The notes under the pieces are model-generated. The model saw nothing but the letters and a program-made list of their open reading frames with translations. It was not told where the DNA came from and ran no database searches. Of a stretch of DNA of 64,000 nt, positions 1 to 8,108 are shown piece by piece. The stretch comes from a bacterium (GTDB lineage: Bacteria > KSB1 > UBA2214), in the NCBI GenBank assembly GCA_029560815.1, contig JAKQKF010000250.1, positions 89,323-153,322 of the forward strand, written 5' to 3'. A program made the position numbers and the translations under genes. How positions within the stretch are numbered: the stretch's first letter is position 1; every line of letters starts with the position of its first letter.

Positions 1-127
1 CGCGGGCGTCCGCCCCGACCTTGAGGAACTCGAAGCCGGTTTGGGCCAGTTTCTCCTGCGCAGAGCCGGCCTGGACCATGACAAACAGGAGGGCAATCAT
101 CCCGGCTGTATATTTATAAAGTGACAT
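1..127 (-). CDS. PorV/PorQ-like outer-membrane protein, N-terminal fragment
   Basis: Only the first 42 codons are in the window; the gene continues off the left edge. ATG at 127 is preceded by GGAGG seven bases upstream. The product opens with a signal peptide ending at a QAGSA-Q type cleavage site and continues FEFLKVGADAR, the conserved mature N-terminus of the PorV/UPF0164 family (the complete homologue at 14415-15488 has FLQISPGARAAGMG). These are beta-barrel outer-membrane proteins; some act as shuttle components of type IX-like secretion. It is the last visible gene of the minus-strand envelope cluster, 38 bases after the lipoprotein gene. Family assignment rests on a short stretch. Confidence 0.7.
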   Translation of the reverse strand, partial: MSLYKYTAGMIALLFVMVQAGSAQEKLAQTGFEFLKVGADAR

Positions 128-164
128 GCCTAACCTCCGTGAGGTGATGATCTTCAACTTGCCG

Positions 165-854
165 CTATTCCGGCAAAATGACCACTTTGAACGACCTCAG
201 ATCCACCGGTGACGAAACGATAAAGCGGACCAGATAAGTGCCGCCGGTTCCGTCATAGCGGCAGCGGGTGCGCAGGCGGGGCAGCACATAGCGGTGACCG
301 GTATCCTCGAATTCGAGATCGTCGATGCAGCCGCTGACCGCCTCGATCGGAAAGGTGTCGAAGCGGGCCGGAAACAAGCCGTCCTCGCCGATCAGGGTCA
401 CTTCAACATAATCATCGACATTGGCCTCGGTGAAGGCCCAGGAGATATAAAAGGTCATCGATGCTGCATCAGAACCGTTGACCAGCACAGCAAAGGAGGT
501 ATCCGCATTGGTGCTGTCCAGCCCGGCCGGCGGGGTCACCAGCATCAGGGTGTCGCGTTCAAGCCGTGCGATCTCCGCCAGCCTGGTGGCGAAGATCTGC
601 TTGACCGTCGCGGGATCGGTCTCCTGCGCACCGGCGCCGGCAAGATCGGAGAGCAGGGATGGCACCACCGGCAGAAATGCCACCGAATCGGTGTCCGCGC
701 CGATCATCGCACAAGCCTTGCTGTCCATTTCCGTGATCGTTGTGGTCTCCTCATTATAATCGCTGGGCAGCATTTTGTCGCAGCCAGCCAGGCCGAGCAG
801 CAGCGGGATGAGGAGGAGGGCATGGAGCGCTGGGTTTCTGAAATGAAATCTCAT
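165..854 (-). CDS. hypothetical lipoprotein
   Basis: A 229-residue product with a positively charged start, a Leu-rich segment and a lipobox LAGC whose Cys25 would be lipidated, so an envelope lipoprotein is predicted. The mature part is acidic with several Cys pairs in the C-terminal third (SGCIDD, RTRCRYDG), and ends in a beta-rich stretch. I recognise no domain. It lies 36 bases downstream of the Fn3/FlgD-like secreted protein and just before a PorV-like gene, so it probably belongs to the same exported system. Function unknown. Confidence 0.8.
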   Translation of the reverse strand: MRFHFRNPALHALLLIPLLLGLAGCDKMLPSDYNEETTTITEMDSKACAMIGADTDSVAFLPVVPSLLSDLAGAGAQETDPATVKQIFATRLAEIARLERDTLMLVTPPAGLDSTNADTSFAVLVNGSDAASMTFYISWAFTEANVDDYVEVTLIGEDGLFPARFDTFPIEAVSGCIDDLEFEDTGHRYVLPRLRTRCRYDGTGGTYLVRFIVSSPVDLRSFKVVILPE

Positions 855-890
855 AATCTTCTCCCGGTTTTAGGGGGCCACCCGCACTGC

Positions 891-3029
891 TCAGCGGATG
901 ACCACAAACTTGCGGATGATATGATCGCCCTTGGCGAAGAGTTTTTCTCCGGTACCCTCATCGAAAACATCGCGGGTCACCTCGAAATAGGCGAGATAGA
1001 CCCCGCTGACGACGATCTGGCCGTATTTGGTCTGCGAGTCCCAGAGTTCATCCCCGCTGCCGTCGTTGTGGTCGACTGACCAGATCATATCCCCGCTCTC
1101 GGTGAAGATCTTGATCTCGCAGTAGGGCGGCAGCCCGTAAAAGGCGAGGCGATCGTACTGGTTCTCCTCGCCGAACTGCAGTGCGCGCCCGCTGATGTTG
1201 TAGGGATTGGGAACGACGCGGATCTGCTCCAGATTGCTGCCCGAAGGGCGGCGCAGCTGGGCCGGGACGCTGGTGAGGGTGAGGAATTTGCTGCTGTGGA
1301 GCGGAACGCCGGGATGAAGCTCGTTTTTGGAACCGTCATCCTTGGACTGGATGTAATAGTAATAGTCGAAGCCGCGCCGGGCGGTCAGATCGTCAAAGCT
1401 GTTGGCCGTGTAGGAGGCGTCGCATTCAAAGATTTTGGTGTAGACGGTCTCGTAGGTCTTGACGCTTCCTTCCGAGCGGTAGATCACATAGCCGTTGAAG
1501 CCGGGGTGGCTGGCCGCGTTGCCTGCCCAGGTGAGGCGGATGCGGTCACCGCCGGAGCTGACGACGAACTCTTCGGGAGCAGGCGGGGCGGGCGGCATCT
1601 TGTAACCGCTCTGGTAGTTTGCGACGGCGCTGCGCAGCACCTGCAGGATCGAATCCTCGCCGGTCTCGCACCAGGCGCGGGTGTACTGGCCCCGTGTCGA
1701 AGCGGTCCCGCCGCCCGGCAGATCGAGCGTCGGCGTTCCCGATCCGGAGTAGTAGGCGTACCACTTGGCCCCCACCTCGCGCGCCTTGGGCCAGCTGATG
1801 CCGTTGACACCCTCGGCATATACGATGCGGATACTGTCGCCGGGCGCGAGGGTGTAGGGTCCGAAACCCTGGCCCTGGGCCCCGGCGCCGCTGGTCCCGT
1901 TGTTGCGATAATCAGAGGTGGTGACGTAATTGTCCACGTAAGCATCCCCCACCGCCTCTTCGAAGGTCTGGCTGAGATGGCCTTCCGTCATGATGTTGTA
2001 GCGCGGCTGCATGAAGAGTTCGTCGAACTGGCTGACCGCAGTTTCCATCAGGGTGCCATCGGCGCCGGTGAAGGCGGTGGTGCGCGGCTGACTCATATCG
2101 TTGGACCAATCCGAGGGAGAAGTGGAGGCGTCAAGGATGACCACGCCGGTGTACCGCGCTGAGCCGAGCAGGCCGTCCTTCTGGTCGTTGGGGCAGCCCC
2201 AGTCGTCCTCGTAGGCCACGGGCCGTTCATGATGCGGCCCGTACCAGGAGATGAAGCCGCGCAGGTCGGAGCCGGTGGCCGGACGAAAATCGCGGTAGAG
2301 GGTCGAGGCCCCCCACTCGGAGCTGAAGGCGCCCCAGGTCGATCCCCAGCCGCTGGAAGTGACGCCGGCAAAGGCATACCGCCAGGTGAAATAGACGTAG
2401 AAATTGGCGAGGGTCTGCTCATGGACCTCTCCGGTCTTGCTGTAGATGCCGGTGTTTTTCAGGACATACTCGTGAATGAAATAGTCGTCGTGGTTGTCCT
2501 GCACAAATCCAAGCACCTTGCGATGGACCGATACCCCCATCGAGGTATTGAACGTCGACTCAACCATGCGGTCACAGGGGAGATTGGCATCCACTTCATC
2601 CAGAACATCGTAGAGAGTGTTGGCGGTGCCGACGGTGTTGTCGACCAGGACTGTGGGATGACGGAACCGGCCCACCAGTTTGAGACTGGTCGGAAAGATC
2701 ATCGTCGGCTGATTCTCTGGATAGCGCGGCCCCGCTCCAACAACCTTGACGCTCTTGGTCTTCTTTTCGATCGGATCGTAAAAGTCGGTCGCTCCGAGCC
2801 ACAGGCCCTTGAACCGGGTGGTGTGCTGGTTGTCGCCGTAGAGCGTCGGCCAGGTCAGAAAGTTGAGATCCTGTTCAGGTTCAGCACCGTCATCGCGGAA
2901 ATAGCCCTGGACTTCCCCGATGCGAATCCAGCGCTGTTCCTGGCCGGCCGCGGTGGTCAGCAGGGCGGCGGCCAGAATCAGGGTCAGGGTAATGATCGGG
3001 ATTCTGCTTTTCGATTCAGATATTTGCAT
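891..3029 (-). CDS. secreted protein with fibronectin type III and FlgD-like C-terminal domains
   Basis: Product of about 712 residues. I chose ATG 3029 because GAGG lies seven bases upstream and a clean signal peptide follows (LILAAALLTTAAGQ); in-frame ATGs at 3035 and 3041 are alternatives, and the longer open frame to 3308 runs inside the receptor gene. A large N-terminal region with no recognised family is followed by an Fn3-like domain at about residues 482-575 (RLTWAGN, GYVIYRSEG) and a FlgD-like Ig fold at about 600-712 (VVPNPYN, LYFGL-type strand, YGQIVVSGVYLAYFEV). Such C-terminal domains are common on exported proteins of FCB bacteria. It starts 23 bases after the TonB receptor stop, suggesting a receptor-linked surface protein. 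Confidence 0.8.
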   Translation of the reverse strand: MQISESKSRIPIITLTLILAAALLTTAAGQEQRWIRIGEVQGYFRDDGAEPEQDLNFLTWPTLYGDNQHTTRFKGLWLGATDFYDPIEKKTKSVKVVGAGPRYPENQPTMIFPTSLKLVGRFRHPTVLVDNTVGTANTLYDVLDEVDANLPCDRMVESTFNTSMGVSVHRKVLGFVQDNHDDYFIHEYVLKNTGIYSKTGEVHEQTLANFYVYFTWRYAFAGVTSSGWGSTWGAFSSEWGASTLYRDFRPATGSDLRGFISWYGPHHERPVAYEDDWGCPNDQKDGLLGSARYTGVVILDASTSPSDWSNDMSQPRTTAFTGADGTLMETAVSQFDELFMQPRYNIMTEGHLSQTFEEAVGDAYVDNYVTTSDYRNNGTSGAGAQGQGFGPYTLAPGDSIRIVYAEGVNGISWPKAREVGAKWYAYYSGSGTPTLDLPGGGTASTRGQYTRAWCETGEDSILQVLRSAVANYQSGYKMPPAPPAPEEFVVSSGGDRIRLTWAGNAASHPGFNGYVIYRSEGSVKTYETVYTKIFECDASYTANSFDDLTARRGFDYYYYIQSKDDGSKNELHPGVPLHSSKFLTLTSVPAQLRRPSGSNLEQIRVVPNPYNISGRALQFGEENQYDRLAFYGLPPYCEIKIFTESGDMIWSVDHNDGSGDELWDSQTKYGQIVVSGVYLAYFEVTRDVFDEGTGEKLFAKGDHIIRKFVVIR

Positions 3030-3052
3030 GAGCATCCTCATCAGGGTTGGGA

Positions 3053-6000
3053 TCAGTTCAAATCGAAAGAGAGCCGCAAGCCAAAGTTCCAGCCGCGCGG
3101 ATTGAGGAACGAAAAGGTGGAGGGTTCGGGATTGTCGATGTAGGCCTTGGTCCTGTTGATCTCTTCGATGCGGGAGCTGGCGACCTCTCCCCAGCCATCG
3201 GGGCTGTACTGCCAGTAGCGGCCGCTTGAGCCTTCGTAATAGATGGCCCTGCTGCTGGCGGAGGCCTGGCTGCGATCGACAATATAGCGGTATTCCATCG
3301 GCTGCCATTCCACCTCCGGATCGCGATACTCGCCGAACTTGTCGTCGCCGGGGATGGCATCATAGGCCTCACTCCGGGGCAGATGGAGGGAGAGGCGATA
3401 GCTCTGGCTGCCGGTATCGCGCAGGTCAAGACGGTTGAAGATGTTGCCCATATCGAAGAGGGCCTGGATTCTGAACTTGTTGATAGAGAAGGTCTTGCTG
3501 GCACGCAGCGTGCCGCCGTAATAGTCGATATACTGGACGTTGTAATAGATGCCCTTGGCCCCCTTGGGATTGTAGGTGGTCCATCCCCCCTGGCTCCAGT
3601 TGAGGATCAAGCTGAGCGACAGGTCGCCGAGAACGGGATGACCGAGCAGCGTCGGGCCGAAATCGCGCGGCACTGAGAAATTGAGATTGGCCCTGGCAAA
3701 AGGCGAAGGCAGGGGCCTTTCCTGATAGACATTCTCGGTATCCTCGTCGTAGGTCTTTTGTTCCGAAGGATCCTCAAAGCGCTCGGTGGAGCCGAAATGA
3801 CCGCTGCTGGCGGCCTGGTAGGTGTAGTTGAGAAAACCCGTGAGCCAGGTGCCGGCGGATTTACGCAGGGTCGCTTCAAAGCCGCGTACATCCTCATAGC
3901 CGGTGCTGGTGGTCAGGTAGTAATCCTCGTTGTTGATCGAATGATAATAGGTGGTGTTCTGCTGGTCCGAGATATCGCGGTAAAAAGCCGACAGCTGCAT
4001 TAAATAGTTATCGAAGAGGATGTGATCGTACCCCAGCTCGTAGGCGATGGTCCTGGCGAGGGTCAGATTGGGATCGCCGATCCGCTGCAGTTCCGAGCTC
4101 GCATTGCGGTCGAGGCGGAAGAGCGTCTCGTACTGCGGCATCTCCTTGAAGTGGCCATAGTTAAAGTAGAGTTTGGAGTGGTCGGTGATGGGATGGGAGA
4201 TGCCCAGGCGCGGGCTCAGCTGCCACTGGCCGCTCGAGGGTTTGGTCTCGAACTCGCGATCCGCCGCATATTTCTTCGAGATAAAATAGGCATCATAGGG
4301 CGAGAAGGCCCACCAGTCGGTGCGGGAATGGGAATAGTCGAGGCGCAGTCCGGCATTAAGGGTAAAGCCCTTGGTTTCGAGCTTGTCCTGCAGATAGATA
4401 GCGGCACGCACCGGAAAGTTACGCATCTGCACCCGGTTGGCATAGCTCTTGCCCTGGGTCTGCATCTGGATGAAGCCGTAATCGAGATCAAGGTCGTTAT
4501 AAACGAACTCGGCGCCCGCCTTGACCAGATTGTAAAAGTTGGCCTGGGTGGTGAGATCCGCCTTGAAGGTGGTTGCGCTCGACACCGAGGCATCACGGGC
4601 GAGGGCGGCCGCGAGCCCGGGACCGAGGATCAGCCCATCAGTGGTCGCGGGCGCATAGCCAAAGGGGTTTTCATCGCGGTAGTAGCCATCGACGATCTCG
4701 TAGAGGGTGCCGGTATTGCGTGCGCCGGTTGGCCGGGTGTCGTAGCGGCGTCCCAGGTGCTCCAGCGAGACTTCATAAAAGGTCCTGGGTGACAGGGTGT
4801 GGGTCAGCCGGGCCGAAAGCGAGGTATGGGAGATGTCCGTCAGACAATAGGCCCAATCGCTGAACATGTCAAACATGCTGGACCAGGCGGTGCCGATAAT
4901 ATCGCTGGGCCAGCGGGGGTAATAGCCGGCGCTCCAGTTGTGGGCGATGGTGGCGGCATTACCGGTCACAGCCGAGAAACGGATTTTCATGTTGTCAGAG
5001 AGGTTTGAGGTCAGCCGACCGGTCCAGTCCCAGTCGGCGTAATCGGGGCGGGTCAGCGGCCAGACCAGCACGTCGCGCTGGCGGCGGTAGGAGGTGAAAA
5101 AGCGCAGGTCGCCCAGCTTTTCGGAGATGAAGGGGACCGGTCCGCCGAAACCGCCGTCGATCTCGTAGTCGGCCAGGTTGTTATTCTGGCGCTTGCGGGT
5201 TTCGTACATGAAGACGCGCTGGGCGGCCTCCGGGGTCAGATCGTCATCGGGATTGTTATTGGTGAGGAGCTGGCGGGAGATCTCGTTCCAGCCCACAAAG
5301 GCGGGGTAATGATCACGGGTATAGACGTCCCACGCGCCATTGGTCGTGCCGGTCCAGCAGACCGCATCATCGAGATAGGGCCGCATATAATACGAATTGA
5401 TATCATGAACGTCTGGCAGATTGTCTCCGAGCCAGTATTTGCGATGGGGCGGGCTGCTCTTGACTGTGATGGTGCCCATATAATTCTTGCGGCTGCCCTC
5501 CTCGGTGACGACGTTGACGATGCCGGACTGCACATTGCCATACTCGGCGGTGAAACCGCCGCGTTCAACGTTGACCTCCTTGACCGCGCTGAGAGCGACA
5601 CGGTAGATCGGCTGATTGTTGCGCGGATCGCGCATGGTGACGCCATCGAGCATAAAGAGGGCCTCTTCGCTGTCGCCGCCGCGGATACGCAGCCCCCCCT
5701 GCACGCCAGCCTGAAGTCCAACCACGCTCTCCACGCTGCTGACGGGCAGCTCCTGCACCTCTTCACTGGTCACCGAAACCACACTGGTCGCCACATCGGT
5801 CTTGATGACGGTGCGCTCGGCGACGACAGTGACTTCACCGCCCTCGATCTGCTCCTGACTCATCCTGAAATCGGTGTGCGCGGTCTGATCGATGCGCACA
5901 CGGACATCGCTCATCGTCATTTTCGCATAGCCGACCAGGGAGATGCGGACATCGTAGGCGCCGGGCGGAACGTATAGTATGGTATAATGCCCGTTCAGAT

Positions 6001-6178
6001 CCGATATGGCGCCCAGGGTCGTGCCCGCCACGACGATGTTGGCGCCCGGCAAGGGCTCACCGGTCGACTTGTCGGTGATGGTCCCGGCGATCTTGCCGGT
6101 TGTGCCGGACCACAGCGGTGCGATAAGGATAAGGGCCAGCAACAGAGAGAACAGAAGGCTCTTTTCAAGCTGCTTCAT
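3053..6178 (-). CDS. TonB-dependent receptor with carboxypeptidase-regulatory-like domain
   Basis: 1041 residues. After a signal peptide (about 1-24) comes a carboxypeptidase-regulatory-like beta-sandwich (GKIAGTITDKSTGEPLPGAN, to about 115), then a TonB plug (about 125-230, with LRIRGGDSEEALFMLDGV and GGFTAEYGNVQSGIVNVVT) and a long 22-strand-type barrel ending in an aromatic/hydrophobic strand (GLRLSFDLN). This is the SusC-like or OAR-like layout of FCB receptors, which import large substrates using TonB energy; the substrate cannot be told. GGAAGAG precedes the ATG. No SusD-like partner or TonB gene is in the window; the next gene encodes a secreted Fn3/FlgD-like protein. Confidence 0.9.
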   Translation of the reverse strand: MKQLEKSLLFSLLLALILIAPLWSGTTGKIAGTITDKSTGEPLPGANIVVAGTTLGAISDLNGHYTILYVPPGAYDVRISLVGYAKMTMSDVRVRIDQTAHTDFRMSQEQIEGGEVTVVAERTVIKTDVATSVVSVTSEEVQELPVSSVESVVGLQAGVQGGLRIRGGDSEEALFMLDGVTMRDPRNNQPIYRVALSAVKEVNVERGGFTAEYGNVQSGIVNVVTEEGSRKNYMGTITVKSSPPHRKYWLGDNLPDVHDINSYYMRPYLDDAVCWTGTTNGAWDVYTRDHYPAFVGWNEISRQLLTNNNPDDDLTPEAAQRVFMYETRKRQNNNLADYEIDGGFGGPVPFISEKLGDLRFFTSYRRQRDVLVWPLTRPDYADWDWTGRLTSNLSDNMKIRFSAVTGNAATIAHNWSAGYYPRWPSDIIGTAWSSMFDMFSDWAYCLTDISHTSLSARLTHTLSPRTFYEVSLEHLGRRYDTRPTGARNTGTLYEIVDGYYRDENPFGYAPATTDGLILGPGLAAALARDASVSSATTFKADLTTQANFYNLVKAGAEFVYNDLDLDYGFIQMQTQGKSYANRVQMRNFPVRAAIYLQDKLETKGFTLNAGLRLDYSHSRTDWWAFSPYDAYFISKKYAADREFETKPSSGQWQLSPRLGISHPITDHSKLYFNYGHFKEMPQYETLFRLDRNASSELQRIGDPNLTLARTIAYELGYDHILFDNYLMQLSAFYRDISDQQNTTYYHSINNEDYYLTTSTGYEDVRGFEATLRKSAGTWLTGFLNYTYQAASSGHFGSTERFEDPSEQKTYDEDTENVYQERPLPSPFARANLNFSVPRDFGPTLLGHPVLGDLSLSLILNWSQGGWTTYNPKGAKGIYYNVQYIDYYGGTLRASKTFSINKFRIQALFDMGNIFNRLDLRDTGSQSYRLSLHLPRSEAYDAIPGDDKFGEYRDPEVEWQPMEYRYIVDRSQASASSRAIYYEGSSGRYWQYSPDGWGEVASSRIEEINRTKAYIDNPEPSTFSFLNPRGWNFGLRLSFDLN

Positions 6179-6482
6179 AATGGCTCTTCCCTATAATGGA
6201 TGAGGATATGGAGAGAGATTGGGATTTGTGTAATGCTGGTCAGTCAGTGGTTAAGTAATAACAGGGTCAGGCCCCCGTTTGAATTCAATATACAAACACT
6301 GGAATAAAAATGCATTAAAAATGTTGAAATCAACGCTGCAGGTTTTTGGAGGAGAGATCGCGGCTGTGCCGGCAGCCGGACGAGTTTTCGTCCGGAAAAT
6401 CGCTGGCCGCACTGGCGCTTTGTCGAGGAGGTATGAGAGCAGTAGGGGCGGCCTCCCGGCCGCCCCGATAAAAAAAGGAAGA
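6179..6482. other. intergenic region with hairpins
   Basis: A 304-base gap inside the minus-strand envelope cluster. It holds a perfect 9-base-pair hairpin (6445-6453 with 6458-6466, loop TCCC) and a perfect 8-base-pair hairpin (6376-6383 with 6388-6395). Neither has a U-tract on the minus strand, so neither is a standard terminator. The part nearest the receptor gene (6180-6330) is AT-richer and may carry its promoter, but I found no convincing -35/-10 pair. No supported gene. Confidence 0.6.
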
Positions 6483-7217
6483 TCAGAAACGGGTTTGCAG
6501 GGAGCAGAGAAAACGGGGCTGGATGAAGCCATCGCCGAACTGCAGGTTCCACTCCACCCTGCCGGCCTGGCTGCTGTTGTAGCGGTTGACGCTCCAGACT
6601 GCGTCGATGGCGCTGATGAGATGGTTCGCCAGTATAGCGCCGAGGACAAAGGTGCTGCGGTTGCGCGCCTTGTCCGAGGAGATGCGCAGCTGGTCAAACC
6701 GGTCCCTGTTCGCAGCGGAATCCCACTGCCAGTGCCACTTGTCCACATCGCGATAATAGTCGTTGAGGTTGCGCTGGCGCAGTTTGGCCTCGTTGTACTG
6801 GTGGATCGTGTCAAAGTTGCCGATATTGGCATAATAGGTATCGCTTTTATCTGCGGGGTCCACCCCGGCGTGCCGGGCGGCGTAACTCTCCATTTCATCA
6901 TGCCGCCACTCCGACCAGGTGATGAAACCGGCATAACCGAGCCAGAGGCTGATTTCAGTGCCGAAAAAGAGCCGGGCCTTGCTGCCGGCGCCGGCATACT
7001 GCTCCCCGAGACCGGGTAAAAGAAAAGAGAGCATCAGGGCCTTGCCCCGCGATTTTTCCGCCAGGGCGGCCGTGGTCTGCGGGGCGTCATCCTCCCCCAT
7101 GATAACCGGAATCGGGGAAGAGAAAAAACGGGCGGGCTCCAACCCGGGTTCGGCCGCGGCCGCGGCACCGAGGAGGAGCGTCGAGATTAAAAGGGAGAAC
7201 AGTGCGCTTTTCATCAT
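6483..7217 (-). CDS. hypothetical envelope protein, paralogue of the upstream gene (DUF5683-like)
   Basis: 244 residues from ATG 7217; the longer frame begins at TTG 7226 inside the previous gene. GGTAGAG lies immediately upstream, and the start is two bases after the preceding stop, so translation is probably coupled. A signal peptide (SLLISTLLLGAAAAA) is followed by a segment with LSFLLPGLGEQYAG, then a hydrophobic stretch, and near the end NHLISAIDAVWSVNRYN. The same two blocks occur in the neighbour at 7220-8044. The LPGxGxxYxG block resembles DUF5683-type proteins of FCB bacteria. Function unknown; it may be a small membrane or periplasmic partner of the neighbouring barrel proteins. Confidence 0.75.
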   Translation of the reverse strand: MMKSALFSLLISTLLLGAAAAAEPGLEPARFFSSPIPVIMGEDDAPQTTAALAEKSRGKALMLSFLLPGLGEQYAGAGSKARLFFGTEISLWLGYAGFITWSEWRHDEMESYAARHAGVDPADKSDTYYANIGNFDTIHQYNEAKLRQRNLNDYYRDVDKWHWQWDSAANRDRFDQLRISSDKARNRSTFVLGAILANHLISAIDAVWSVNRYNSSQAGRVEWNLQFGDGFIQPRFLCSLQTRF

Positions 7218-7219
7218 CT

Positions 7220-8044
7220 CTACCAATCCACACGAAGGGTTAATGCCGAATAGGGCTGCAGATCAAGGCGGCGCGGCTCGACCAGAAGCCGGGCTTCAGC
7301 GATGTTCCGGTTGTGCCGGCTGACCGTCCAGACGGCATCCAGGGCGCTGGCGAGATGGTTGATCATAACCAGGGTGAGGCTGCCCGTCGCCCGTTTAAAG
7401 GCGGTGTTGCTGGCATTGCGCCGGCCCTCGTAATAGAGACGCTTCTCCGAGCGCTCCTGCTCCTTGAGATAGATGATCTTATCCGTGGGGCGCGGGGTGT
7501 CATTGTAGACGTCAATCCAGCCGTAATTGAACTGATTATATTTGCCGATCATCTCATAATACTGCTGGTCTTTCTCCAGATGCAGTCCATGGCTGAAATT
7601 GGCATGTTCCCATTCGCGCAGGGCATCGCGGTCGTCCACCGAGAGGCCTGCCATCGATGAGATGGCGTTCCAGTACTGATCCTCGCTCCAGTTGAGATTG
7701 GCATAGGCCTCGAACTCGTCCTCGATGCGTTTGCCGTCACCGGTAAAGTCGGAGTAGAGGTACCAGCCCGCCGCCTCGACGGCGATAAAGCCGAGGGCCT
7801 TGAGGTAGCTGCCGGCGTAGAGCTGCCCGGCGCCGGGCAGGGCGGCGGAGAAGATCAGCGCCTTGCCCCCATTCCTGGCGTCGACCATGTATTCTTCTTC
7901 GACCTCCTCAAAGACCGTATCCTGCAGGGCGATTTGCGCGCTCGGGGCCGCGATCATGAATTCCCGCCAGTCGGTCGCGCCGGCGGTTCCCGCCAGGACA
8001 AGCGCAGCAAAAAGTGCAACCATCAACGCCGTCTTCCTTGTCAT
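7220..8044 (-). CDS. hypothetical envelope protein, paralogue of the downstream gene (DUF5683-like)
   Basis: 274 residues from ATG 8044, chosen because GGAG lies seven bases upstream and a signal peptide follows (LMVALFAALVLAGTAGA); an upstream in-frame start at 8125 would add 27 residues without signal character. It carries the block LIFSAALPGAGQLYAG, a following hydrophobic segment, and a C-terminal block NHLASALDAVWTVSRHN, both shared with the adjacent 6483-7217 gene, so the pair arose by tandem duplication. The middle is rich in acidic and aromatic residues (NLNWSEDQYWNAISSMAG). No enzymatic motif is visible. Confidence 0.75.
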   Translation of the reverse strand: MTRKTALMVALFAALVLAGTAGATDWREFMIAAPSAQIALQDTVFEEVEEEYMVDARNGGKALIFSAALPGAGQLYAGSYLKALGFIAVEAAGWYLYSDFTGDGKRIEDEFEAYANLNWSEDQYWNAISSMAGLSVDDRDALREWEHANFSHGLHLEKDQQYYEMIGKYNQFNYGWIDVYNDTPRPTDKIIYLKEQERSEKRLYYEGRRNASNTAFKRATGSLTLVMINHLASALDAVWTVSRHNRNIAEARLLVEPRRLDLQPYSALTLRVDW

Positions 8045-8108
8045 ACCCGTCTCCCGTCGTAAATCTTCCAGTCGGGCCAGCGGGAGGCCTGCGCCTCCCT
8101 GCCCGCCA

